DNA of 64,000 bases from the NCBI GenBank assembly GCA_028551475.1, contig CM052362.1, positions 2,612,166-2,676,165 of the forward strand. The letters run 5' to 3'. Position 1 is the stretch's first letter; each line of letters begins with the position of its first letter. The translations under genes and the position numbers were made by a program. The notes beneath the pieces are model-generated. The model was not told the origin of the DNA. It searched no databases and saw nothing but the letters and a program-made list of their open reading frames with translations. Shown here one piece after another: positions 25,389 through 36,675 of this stretch. Source of the stretch: Casuarina equisetifolia. Its lineage: Eukaryota > Streptophyta > Magnoliopsida > Fagales > Casuarinaceae.

Positions 25389-25792
25389 TGTTACAGTCCT
25401 AAAGGTAATTGAGCCCACCATGCCAACAAGCTTAGGCCTTTTAACTTAATGGTTAGATTCGTTACATGTGGTATCAGAGCCAAATCCCACATTCTGAGTT
25501 CAAATCCTAGTAGGTGCATTTGGCTATATGTAGCTCGTTGGGGACATGGGAGCTTGACTATGGGAAGCTCGTTGACGGGTTTGAGGGAGTATGAAGGAAA
25601 AAAAAGGCCTCAACAACTTCAAACAACTAGGCTAATGGAGTCGTGGAGTTTCCCTCCTAGTGGAGCCACAAAGTGTAACCCTCAAGGACGTCGAATTCAG
25701 GAAGCACGGTGGAATGTTACAGTCCTAAAGGTAATTGAGCCCACCATGCCAACAAGGTTATGCCTTTTGGCTCAGTGGTTGGGTTCATTACA
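25389..25792 (+). mobile_element. TRIM element (terminal-repeat retrotransposon in miniature)
   Basis: Two 78-bp direct repeats, 25389-25466 and 25715-25792, both TGTTACA...TTACA. The 5' copy is followed by a full tRNA-Met primer site, TGGTATCAGAGCC, at 25469-25481. The 248-bp interior codes for nothing. GGTGGAA precedes both repeats, and no matching TSD is visible, so it may be part of a former tandem array or have lost its original flank by recombination. Such elements move only with proteins from other retrotransposons. Confidence 0.85.
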
Positions 25793-26279
25793 ATCACATG
25801 ACTAGATGATGGCATAGTTGCTTTAATTCTCTACACATGATGGTAGAAATTAATTACTAAATTTTAAGCCTTGGATTTTACTACTCCATTGTTTGTTCCC
25901 ATGCATGCCCAAAGAGCTCTTCGACCAAAACGTTGTGTCCAAAAAAGCTAAACAAGGAAGACAAAAACTTAAGTCCAACATTGCTGGCTCCTCTACTTTT
26001 GTGATTGGTCATTGATTAGCGAGATTAGTACTGCTTTCCGCATATGGCTACGTGTGATTAGAATGAAAATTAAAATTAAAATAATTCACTAATTATTATA
26101 ACTAGATAGCATTCCACTATACTTCATGTAAACATAGATCGAAATGGGGACTTGCTCGTCTAGCTCTTGGTTAGTGGCAACCCCACTTAACTTTTCCTAT
26201 ACATTTAGTTAAAAATAACATTGAAATAGTCAAGAAAGGTCAATAATATACAACGTATGTTGTCAAAACATAATGGTAT
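25793..26279. other. Spacer without recognised features
   Basis: AT-rich and non-coding on both strands. Nothing was recognised. Confidence 0.6.
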
Positions 26280-28060
26280 GTGTCAAAACACACTCACATT
26301 TAGGTGAAAAGTTGCCTCTTTCATTGATAAGCAAGAAAACCATAGAATACAAGCTATAACAACGGGTTATTGGTCCTATAATAAAAAAGAAAAAAAAACA
26401 AACTGAACTATACAATTATATATAATGCAAAAGTATATGAGGATGAGCAACCTACAATGACAGTGAACTGCAGGTTAGTCACTTTAAGCAGCTGCCCACA
26501 TCTTTTGGTGGTGAGCTACATAAGTAGTTCTGTTTGTTACTAATTTGGAGACCACACAACAGCTACACAAGTAACTATTGGCTTTTGCAATGTGTTCCCA
26601 TTATTCAGCATGGTAGCCACGAGTGACCTAGCTATCTCATATTCGCATATCCAAACATCCCCCCTCAAGCTGAAGGTTAGTGGAATTAATGACATTTAGC
26701 TTGCCAAGGAGATGAGCATGCTGGTTAGCTCTTAGAGCTTTAGTAAGAATATTTATCGATTGATCCTTTGTCCCAACATGTTGAGTTCTAATAAGGTCAC
26801 ATTTGATCTTTTCCATGAGGAAGTGATAGTCAACGTTTACGTGCTTAATCTACTGATGTACCATAGGACTTGCTACGAGCTCCATTGTTGCCTTATTATC
26901 GCAATGCTAAGTCACTGGTCATGGGACTTCAACTCTCATGACTCCTAGAAAACCTAATAACCAAATGACTTCACATGTAGTGAAAGCCATTGTTCTATAC
27001 TCTGCTTCAGTGGAAGAAAGTGATACTATCACCTGTTTCTTGCTTTTCCAAGAGATGAATGTCTTTCCAAGTGGCGTAGTTTGAATCATTGTATGCTCTC
27101 ATTCTATAACCTCAAGAAGCAAGGATGAATAAACCAATTTTTAGGCAACACTTTAGGTATCTTACCAATCTAGTGGCTGCTTCCTAGTGTGATTTCTTCG
27201 GTAAATGCATAAACTGTGCCAAATTGTGCACTGTGTAGGAAACGTTAGATCAAATGACAATCAGATAATTTAACTTTCCTATAAGCTATTTATACTTAAG
27301 TAGTTCACTCAGAAGCATATCATCATCTCAAGGCACTTATGCTCCCTGATCATGTTTGAAAGTGGTCAACAATAGTTATCAACAAGCTTAACACTCCTAA
27401 GTCCCATATCATTTATCATCTCGATAATGTACTTGCATTGACTTAAATGAATGCCTCTGTCATCTCTAAGGACCTCAATCCCAAGATAATACTCGAGATC
27501 TCCCAAGTCCTTGATATGGAAGACTAAATATAGGTGTGCTTTCAACTCTTGTATGCCCTCGATATCACTGCTAGTAATGACAATATCATTAACATAAATC
27601 ATAAGATGATAATAAGATTACCTCTTTGTTGGACAAATAGTGAGGTGTTATACATGGAGTTCTAATAATCAATTATGAGTACTACTTTTGTGAACTTCTC
27701 AAACCATTGTTTAGCTACTTGCTTGAGTTCGTAGATGAATTTCTTCAACTTACAAACTTTCTCATTGATTTCTGTTGGATCACCTAGTGGAGGCCTCATG
27801 TAGACCTTTTTATCAAGATCTCCTTGCAGAAAAGCGCTGTTAACATCCATTTGATGGATGTCCCATGATATTGGGTTGCCAAGGAAAGAGCACACCTGAT
27901 CATGATATGTTTCACAACTGGAGCGAAAATCTCATGATAATCCACTCCTTCTTTTCAACTATATCCTTTTGCTACCAAACTTGCCTTGTATCTTTCTACT
28001 AATCTATCAGCTTTATACTTGATCTTGTACACCCATTTGCAACTGATGAGTCAGAACTTT
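26280..28060 (-). mobile_element. Copia RT-RNase H relic with 3' LTR, antisense
   Basis: Read on the minus strand from 28060: the RT start region (CKWVYKIKYKAD, LVAKGYS, FAPVVK), then QMDVNSAFLQGDLDKKVYM at 27800-27850, the active-site region MIYVNDIVITSSD at about 27560-27602 (Asn replaces the first Asp of YVDD), and KDLGDLEYYLGIEVL. RNase H tail words lie at 26700-26900, followed by a polypurine tract (minus GAGGGGGGATG, 26657-26668) and LTR-like sequence down to about 26280. Several frameshifts and stops. Gag, protease and integrase are absent, so the 5' half was lost. Confidence 0.8.
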
Positions 28061-29687
28061 TCCTTAATCATTACAATTGAATTATGTCAAAATACAGGAG
28101 TTAAGTTAGTATAAACTTTAGGAAAGTGTACATTTATGTTGCACTTGGTATTGAAATATTAGATATAAGAATCACTATAGTAGATTGTTTAAGATCTATG
28201 TATTTTTAAATTAAAGTTTAACCCCATATTTTTGGTATCTAACTATAAAGAAAATTTTTTACTTTCTTCTAAGAATTTTAAAAAATACAAAATTTTTAAT
28301 GCAAATTGAAAATAATTAAGGACTCATAAAGATGGTTGTTTTGAAGTGGGAATGTAGTGGAAACGTTAACAAAATTCTACATCCTTGTTGCCCCGTTAAC
28401 CCCAATAAAAGAAATTCCAACTTCTCTATTATGAAAATCAATTTAGCATGCATTACCATGTTCTATTCATATTGGTACAGTTCATCTTCTATCAACTAGT
28501 AAGTGTCAATAGAACAATAATGTTTTCTATTATTATAATTAGTTAATATTATCAATCTTATCTTATCTTACATGTTATTAGACACAAAACAATTGTACAA
28601 CACCTAATTTTTCTTTAATCAATGACCATAGACTAAAGTAAAGAGCAGGAAAGTTGTTCTTCCCCTCTTTCTTTTGGTTATACACATTACTAATTTGCCT
28701 TTGTTTTATTTTTCAAAGCACCAGCGCACCTTTTATTTATTTCTTAAAGTACTCAATTCTTACCTCTCCCACATATTCCTGCATTATTTAATAATAACAA
28801 ATTTGATCACCAAGGACTACTTAGGGAACAATAGTTAGATTTATATTGTTAGAGAAGTGAGAAGAAATAAATATCATTTTAGGGTGGAAAAGAAAACCTA
28901 AAAAAAATGACAAAATAAAACGAAAAACAAAATATATTTCTAATTCATATTATATAAAAAAGAAAATAATAAAATGAAATTTAAAAACAAGTTAATAAAT
29001 TACTTTTCTTTTTCTTTCTTACTAGTTATCACAACTTCATCGAAACATTTGTTCTAAATTGGTATATGCTCTTTAGGCGGCTTTTGAAAAGCAATACTTG
29101 TTCGGACTTGGTGTCTCACCTTCCTGGCTTTTCTCCAAAATTCTTTGTGGTTCCACCCACGTGAAATATGAAGCACTTTCTCCGGGAAGTAGTGATTGAC
29201 GGCAAAAAAGAAGCAAAAGAGAACAAGAACAAATTATTCAATTGCAAGGTGCAACCACCATCATGACAGCAACAATAATTCTACGAAGATTATGTTTTTA
29301 CTTTCAACTTTTTGTTCTTTGTGCCATTATTTAGTTAATTAACCTTGTAAGTTCCTGTAAAATTAAAATCAATTTTTTATTTATGAATATCTGAGTTTAT
29401 TCATCAATAAATGAGAAAGTATAAAAGTTTAGGGACATATCTCATCATTATAATTTATCTAAGAAAAGATTGAATTTGAAATTTACCAACTATGAAACAA
29501 TAAAATATTTATTTGATAATGTTTAATATTCTTAAATAAAGATGTTCTACTACGAACTATTTTCATCATTCTACATTAAATCAATTTTATTTATATGGGT
29601 ACCATCATATATGCATAGTCCGTAATAAACTAATTAGTTTTGAAGTGATTTTTGAAAAGTAAAATAATAAGTTGATGAATTATTTAT
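28061..29687. other. AT-rich spacer
   Basis: No gene is seen. 29130-29310 resembles 51540-51690 (CCCACGTGAAATATGAA, CAATTGCAAGGTGCA... and ACAATAATTC words), so part of this may be a displaced end of duplicated block A. Confidence 0.5.
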
Positions 29688-30047
29688 CAAACTTAAACTA
29701 ATTTTATTAAAAAATAGATTACTAAATATTTTTCAACTGATTTTGAGGCATTGATCTTATTATCTCTTTGATAATATGAAAATGGCATATTCTATAATTT
29801 TAAATTTAATTAAGACCGGTAAATACGATAGAATCGTCAAATTTCAAAATTATAGAATATGCCATTTTCATATTATCAAAGAGATAATAAGATCAATGCC
29901 TCAAAATCAGTTGAAAAATATTTAGTAATCTATTTTTTAATAAAATTAGTTTAAGTTTGAGGCATTGATCTTATTATCTCTTTGATAATATGAAAATGGC
30001 ATATTCTATAATTTTGAAATTTGACGATTCTATCGTATTTACCGGTC
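29688..30047. repeat. A-A'-A triple inverted repeat
   Basis: Arm 1 (29688-29807) and arm 2 (29839-29959) are inverted copies of about 120 bp differing by one inserted base as far as I can see. The stretch 29814-29902, which includes part of the 31-base loop and arm 2, is repeated in inverted orientation without a mismatch at 29959-30047. The same unit therefore runs forward, reverse, forward. It is followed by AAATTTCAAAATT and a 17-base A run. Confidence 0.9.
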
Positions 30048-30647
30048 AAATTTCAAAATTAAAAAAAAAAAAAAAAGGGGGACGCTCTGTTAAAAGAGAA
30101 ACAAAAAAGTGTTGAAAGAAGAGAAAATGAACACATGTTATTTAAACACATAACAGGACTGGCTGTTCGGACCATTAGAAATCAATTACTGAACTTTAAA
30201 AAAGGTTAAATAAGAAGGCAATAAAAAAGCTTAAATAACATGACAAGACTGAACCCCGACGTGACATACTGCGAAAGCCCTTCTGTCTTCTGCTCAAGAC
30301 TGAATTAATTTCTGAAATGCTCGGCCGATCGCGTTCAGATCTAAACTCTTCAACCAATGCATTTTAAAAAAGGTTGATGAGTGTGCATCCTCGAACCCGA
30401 GAAAAGTTGGAAATACGAAGATCTTAAAAAAAGAAGACGAAGAATCGAGTGTGCTTCAGACTTATATGTTATTTAAACGTTTTATACTTTATGTTACCAT
30501 AAGTTTACTTACAAATTTAAGAAAACAAGTACCATTTGAAAGCATAAAAAATAAAAATAAAAAAAGTTGTAAAGATTTCTTTTTCATGCCTTGTGATTTA
30601 TAAAATTACTGAGTATAAATTACTTATAGCAATGAATCCTTGCAGCT
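30048..30647. other. Spacer upstream of the second copia element
   Basis: A poly-A run, GGGGG, then AT-rich non-coding DNA. The 5-bp flank CAGCT (30643-30647) is the left target site of the next element. Confidence 0.6.
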
Positions 30648-31208
30648 TGTTAAACAATAAAAATTGTAGCAAAAGGAAAAGTCATATCACTGTAACTCCT
30701 ACTCCACATATGAAGGACACGTGCAAAAGCATCACATCTCACTGTTGTAATTCTGCATCGTCTCTCCAAGGCAAGACCGTTCTCTCCGAACATCAACAAT
30801 CAAAGACCCATGAGGAACGCTGCCACCATAATTTTAAATCTGAATAGAAGCGGCAACATCCCAACACAGAAAGATCTGCTGCATTCATTACCGACTACAG
30901 AAGGAAAGATTCAAAACCCATTTGAATATTCTCAACCGGAAATCGGAAACTTTCCTAAACGGTTTCACGGATTTCCGGCGACTCTGAAAACTTTCTGACT
31001 CACGCATATCTTCTAGGTTTATTTCCTTTCCATGTTTATACGAGCAACCTATCTATATAAGGTGCCAAAACTGTACAGACAAATCATCGAAGTGAATATT
31101 TTCTTCTTTGCATCTATTTGTGTCGATCCAAGATATTCTTAGATTTGCTGAAGGATTAAAGAGATTATTTAATCTCTTTTGTTTTTCAGTCGATTTTCAA
31201 TTCTATCT
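30648..31208 (+). repeat. 5' LTR of RE1-like copia (561 bp)
   Basis: Starts TGTTAAACAATAAAA and ends TTCTATCT. The TATA box CTATATAAGG (core at 31054-31060) marks the likely transcription start region. Confidence 0.92.
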
Positions 31209-31286
31209 TGGTATCATTTGTCAGCTAGGCGAAAGCCGTCTTCTTCGATCCTTAGTTTTTTCATAACTTCCGCTGCAAAATTCCAA

Positions 31287-34200
31287 ATGGAAGCTGTTGC
31301 TGCTGCCGCCCCTGCTCCAACCAACATCACCGTTCCAGTTGTGGGCATTCGGTTGGAAGGTCCAAACTTTTTAGTTTGGAAGACTCGCCTCACTCCATAT
31401 CTGCGAGCTAGCGGTCTCCTTAACATTCTGGATGGAAGTTATCCCTGTCCAGATGAATTTCTCAATGTCACTAATGAGCAGGGTGCCACTGTCCAGGTTA
31501 CAAATCCTGCTTTTACGAAATGGCAAATTCGTGATCAAACAGCCTTAGGATGTGTATTGAATACCTCATCGGATGCTATTGTCATTGGGCTGTCTCGATT
31601 TAAGCATTCCAGTGATGCCTGGAATGCTCTGGCTGCTGAATTTGCAGCCCAAAGTACTGCAAATGCTACTGCTCTTTGACTTCGCCTTCAAGCAGTGACC
31701 AAGGGCCATCGTTCGGTCACTGAATATTTGCAAGAGGTGAACTCTCTATCTGACCAGCTTGCCTCAGTCGGAGAACCTGTATCCAACAATGAGTTTTTAA
31801 CTCATTTATTTAGAGGCCTTGGTCTTCAGTATTCCAGCCTTGCTACAGCAATCTCTGTGCATTCCCGACATGCAACAATGAGTCGGGAGGATTTAAGAGG
31901 CCTTCTCTTAACACATGAGGCTACACTAGAGCTTGCAGAACAGTCGGCTGCTCCTAACCCACCAGACGCCTTTGTCTCTAAAAGATCCCCGCAACGCATG
32001 GGGTCTCCACCTCGCCATTATTCCAATCGGCAAGCATCCACTAGCCGTCCCGGGACTTTTACTCCCCCAACAAGCGGACTGGCTCAAGCCACTCGCTCTC
32101 GCACTCGCAGAATCATCTGCCAAATCTACAATTGCACTGGACACCGTGCAACCAGCTGTCGTGAGCGATATATTCAGGCACCATCCACTCCGCCTCAACA
32201 AAGCTCATTCAGGGAAGCTCATATCACCAACTATCCACCACCTACAGTGGTTCCGGATTCGGCCTGGTATCTAGACATCGGGGCCACCAATCATGTTACC
32301 AACAACGTGGCCAACCTTGACAACGTCAACACATACCCAGGCCACCATCACGTCACTGTTGGAGATGGAGTTGAACTCCCCATTACTCATCTCGGTAAAC
32401 TAAACAATCCTTCTTTTCCACAAATCAATGATGTTTTAGTGGTTCCAAATATAACCAAAAATTTAATCTCTGTTTCTCAATTAACGAAACAAAATAATTG
32501 TGTGGTTATATTTTATCCTGATTTCTGTCTTATACAGAGCCTCCGCACGGGCAAGACCCTTTTTCAAGGCAGGAATGATCGTGGACTTTATCGCCTCAGC
32601 CAGTTGGGCCCCCGGCAGTCACCCACTGTGTTGATGGCCTCCACCAATAATTTAGTCTACTGGCACCATCGATTAGGCCATGCAGCCTATGATAATGTAA
32701 TAAGACTACTGCTACTTTCTATTGGAAATAAAGTTATTGGATCTAAGCCTACATCTTGTGATGGGTGTCGTATTTCAAAAAGTACACAGCTACACCACCC
32801 TAGCACAAACAATGTATCACGGGCTCCATTAGATCTAATCCATTTTGATATTTGGGGCCCTGTCCCTGTAGTCTCATCCAGTAATAATAAGGATTATATT
32901 TGTTTTATCGATGACTTCTCCAAATTTACTTAGATATATTGCTTGCAATCACGTGACCAATTTCTATCAATATTTAAATCATTTCATATATTTGTTGAAA
33001 ATCAATTTCATACTAAAATTAAACAAATCCAATGCGATGGCGCCGCAAAATTTACATCCGGTGCATTCCGCCAATTACTTCAACAATTAGGGATTTATCA
33101 ACGTATCTCGGGTCCCTATGCTCCATATCAAAATGGATATGCCGAACGAAAACATCGGCACATTATTGAAATGGGTCTTTGTATGCTTGACCATGCCCAT
33201 GTTCCCCTTCAATACTGGGATTTTGCGTTTGAAACTGCAACACATATAATTAATATGTTACCAACCAAAATCCTTGGGCACAAAAGCCCTTGGGAAATCC
33301 TTTTTCATATCTCACCATCGATTTCCCATCTAAAAATATTTGGCTCTCTTGTTTATCCTTACTTATGACTGTACACTAAACACAAACTAGAACGGCGTTC
33401 ATCGCCGTGTGTGTTTTTAGGGTACCCACATGGCTACAAGGCCTACCGATGCCTTTGCCTTCAAACCAATCGAATTTTCATCGTAGCCGATGCGGTGTTT
33501 GACGAAAATACATTTCCTTTTAAAGGTACTGTACCTAATTATGTGACTCTCTCCTCCATCTCCTCAAAGTCGCAGCTGTCGACAACTCATGTACCGCCCA
33601 TCATATCGCAAATTCTGGCAATTCCGATGCACAATTCATCAATTGTGCCGTTGATGGAAATTCCCTATCCATTACTCCCTTCCTATAGAGTCCCAGAACA
33701 TGTGGACCCCATTCCAAATTCAACTAACTCACATAATGACCTTTCCAGGGACAATACATCATCTGTGGTCCCCACTTCTACTATAACATCTCATTCTACC
33801 GTAGAGAATCATGATTCCTCTACTCTCTCTCATCTGACCACATCATCTGTGGTCCCCACTTCTAATAAGATGGTCACACGGCTACAAAGTGGGACAATTC
33901 CCCGCCGCACAATAAACCGGAATCATGACTATGCTCTCCTTACCTCTAAACATCCTCTAGCTGAACCTCCAAATTTCACTACGGCGTTCAAAGACCCAAA
34001 ATGGAGAGCGGCAATGGCCGAGGAATATACGACCTTAATGAAAAACAAAACTTGGGACCTTTTCCCCACACCATCTAAGATAATTCCTATCGGATGCAAA
34101 TGGGTATTTAAAATAAAATACCGATCCGATGGCTCCTTGGAACGATACAAGGCCCGCCTCATCGCAAAAGGCTTTCATCAACGTCTAGGTATTGATTACA

Positions 34201-35510
34201 CTGAGACATTTAGTCCAGTCGCCAAACCAGTAACAATTCGGACCATTTTGGCAATTGCTTTTTCCAACAATTGGGTTATAAAACAACTCGACGTTAAAAA
34301 CGCATTCCTTCATGGAAATCTTGATGAAGAAGTTTACATGATTCAACCACAAGGCTTTATTGATCCTACAAAACCTAATCATGTGTGTCAACTAAAGCGC
34401 TCTTTGTATGGTCTTAAACAAGCCCCTCGTGCATGGCACCATCGTCTCAGTCAATTTTTATTAAGTATTGGATTTTGTACTTCTCAAGCCGACACTTTTC
34501 TTTTTCTTCAACATACACCTGACTACAATATTTTTTTCTTAGTTTATGTTGATGACATAATTTTAACTGGATCCCCTAATGCTCCAATTTCGCAACTTCT
34601 TCAAAAATTGCGAAATGAATTTGATATAAAAGATCTAGGGGATCTCCATTATTTTCTCGGCATTGAAGTCCAACATACCTCAAATGGCCTTCTATTACAC
34701 CAAGCAAAATTTGCTCATGAAATAATTACCCGTGCCAAAATGTGTGATGCACGTGGCATTGCCACTCCATGCTCTTCTACACACCCACCATCAATCCATG
34801 ACGGTGATCCATTTCCTGATCCTACACATTACAGAAGTATAGTTGGCGCACTTCAATATCTCACTTTTACTCGTCCAGATATTGCCTATGCAGTTAATAT
34901 AGCATGCCAATACATGCATGCGCCCACAACCACTCATTGGCAAGGTGTTAAGCGTATACTCCGATTTCTTACTGATACACTTTCCTATGGTCTCAACTTC
35001 ACAAAAAGTGACATAACTGCCCTTCATGCCTACTCGGATGCTGGATGGGCAGGTGATCGTGATGATCGTCGATCCACTGGTGGATTTTGCATTTTCCTCG
35101 GACAAAATCTTATTTCTTGGAGTTCTAGAAAACAAAAAACAGTTGCACGCTCAAGCACTGAAGCTGAATTCAAGAGCCTTGCTGACACTGTTGCGGAATT
35201 AATTTGGATTGAAACCTTACTTGCGGATCTTAATCTAAAATTATCACGCCCACCCACACTTTGGTGTGATAATCTCTCCGCTCTATATTTAACCGCTAAT
35301 CCTGTATTTCATGCCAGGACTAAGCACATCGAAATTGATTTTCATTTTATCCGTGAACGGGTTAAAAATAAACAAATCTCTATTCATTTTATTTCATCTG
35401 TTGACCAACCTGCAGATATTTTTACGAAGGGACTTTCCACACAACGGTTCAAGACTCTCCAAAACAAGCTCACTATCCGTCCCGGTACATTCACTTGCGG
35501 GGGGTGTTAA
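31287..35510 (+). pseudogene. RE1-like copia gag-pol polyprotein, three in-frame stops
   Basis: One frame of 1408 codons from ATG 31287. Gag has a zinc knuckle reading CQIYNCTGHRATSC, where Tyr replaces the second Cys. Protease region WYLDIGATNHVTN (Ile in the usual DSGA). Integrase HHCC region (YWHHRLGHA, CDGCRISKS), FIDDFSKF, then YQNGYAERKH. RT has QLDVKNAFLHGNL and LVYVDDIILTGS. RNase H has SDAGWAGD and ends in ADIFTKGL. Stops: TGA 31677-31679, TAG 32931-32933, TGA 33366-33368. By family comparison these replace Arg, Trp and Arg, each explainable by one C-to-T or G-to-A change. No frameshift. The final Cys and stop are supplied by the first bases of the 3' LTR. Recently active, now silent. 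Confidence 0.92.
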
Positions 35511-36065
35511 ACAATAAAAATTGTAGCAAAAGGGAAAGTCATATCACCATAACTCCTACTTCACATATGAAGGACACGTGCAAAAGCATCACATCTCACT
35601 GCTGTAATTCTGCATCGTCTCTCCAAGGCAAGACCATTCTCTCCGAACATCAACAATCAAAGACCCATGAGGAACGCTGCCACCATAATTCCAAATCTGA
35701 ACAGAAGCGGCAACATCCCAACACAGAAAGATCTGCCACATTCATTACCGACTACAGAAGGAAAGATTCAAAACCCATTTGAATATTCTCAACCGGAAAT
35801 CGAAAACTTTCCTAAACGGTTTCACGGATTTCCGGCGACTCTGAAAACTTTCCGACTCACGCATATCTTCTGGGTTTATTTCCTTTCCATGTTTATATGA
35901 GCAACCTATCTATATAAGGTGCCAAAACTATACAGACAAATCATCGAAGTGAATATTTTCTTCTTTGCATCTACTTGTGTCGATCCAAGATATTCTTAGA
36001 TTTGCTGAAGGATTAAAGAGATTATTTAATCTCTTTTGTTTTTCAGTCGATTTTCAATTCTATCT
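35505..36065 (+). repeat. 3' LTR of RE1-like copia (561 bp)
   Basis: Same ends and TATA box (35911-35917) as the 5' LTR. It points toward CNL copy 2, so read-through transcription from it could reach that gene; nothing in the sequence shows that it does. Confidence 0.92.
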
Positions 36066-36560
36066 TAGCTCAGCCTTATCATGTATGGAAATTTTAAAGA
36101 AAATCAACTAGGGCTTTGGACTCTAAATATGTTTCAAGTTTAACTTGCTAATAACTTCACTTTAAAAAGGTTCTTTTCTAAGTGGCATGATTAACAAAAT
36201 AAACAGATTAATTGTTCTTTTTAAGAAAATGATAAATAATTAGAGGGAACAGCATTTACTTAGTTTTAGTCTTATATAAGGAACTAAACAACATGATTTG
36301 TTAAAGTATATTAATTTTTTTCTTGTTTATGATAATTAATTGTAAGTATTTCGTTGTTCCATTAAATGTAACTGTTTGTGGTCTAAATGGTCTGTTAACA
36401 ATAATAATTTTAAAAAAAACTTGATTGGTGTCCACTGTCAAAGTTCAAAGTCCGAAAAACGGAAATAAAAAAGAAGGAAGAATCTCAACCGGCATGGCAC
36501 TCAACGCTTTCACATGCAAGTTTTGACAGAACGGATCTTGGTTTGTCTGGTTTTGGGTCT
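36066..36560. other. Upstream region of CNL copy 2
   Basis: AT-rich to about 36420, then a more complex promoter-like stretch related to 19405-19540 in the CNL relic. No gene is seen. Confidence 0.6.
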
Positions 36561-36567
36561 TATAAAA
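36561..36567 (+). promoter_or_regulatory. TATA box of CNL copy 2
   Basis: TATAAAA about 110 bp ahead of ATG 36676. A start near 36592 would give a leader of about 85 nt. The leader from 36609 is recognisable in the relic at 19569, but the TATA box is not. Confidence 0.6.
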
Positions 36568-36675
36568 CTATGGGAAACGCCTTTTGGCCTTCCACGCAAC
36601 GAAAACTCATCTTCGTTCCACTCTTCAGTTACTTCATCAACGCTTTTCTATCACTCTCTCACTCATTGCCGAGAA

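Larger units (their letters stand above)
30648..36065 (+). mobile_element. Ty1/copia (RE1-like) LTR retrotransposon, TG...CT ends
   Basis: LTRs at 30648-31208 and 35505-36065, 561 bp each, with 17 differences by my alignment (about 97% identity), all transitions. Primer site TGGTATCA at 31209-31216 directly after the LTR. One long gag-pol frame with three stops. The flanks are CAGCT and TAGCT (4 of 5 match). The LTR copies share sequence up to TATCT, so the end is CT and not the usual CA. It lies about 0.6 kb upstream of CNL copy 2 in the same orientation. Confidence 0.92.

Noticed and set aside
29688..29959. MicroRNA precursor
   Set aside because: The arms are almost perfectly paired over 120 bp and repeated a third time, unlike a typical plant precursor; it fits a recent duplication or artefact better.
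31933..32274. Alternative-frame ORF within copia gag
   Set aside because: Overlaps the well-supported gag-pol frame; a shadow frame.
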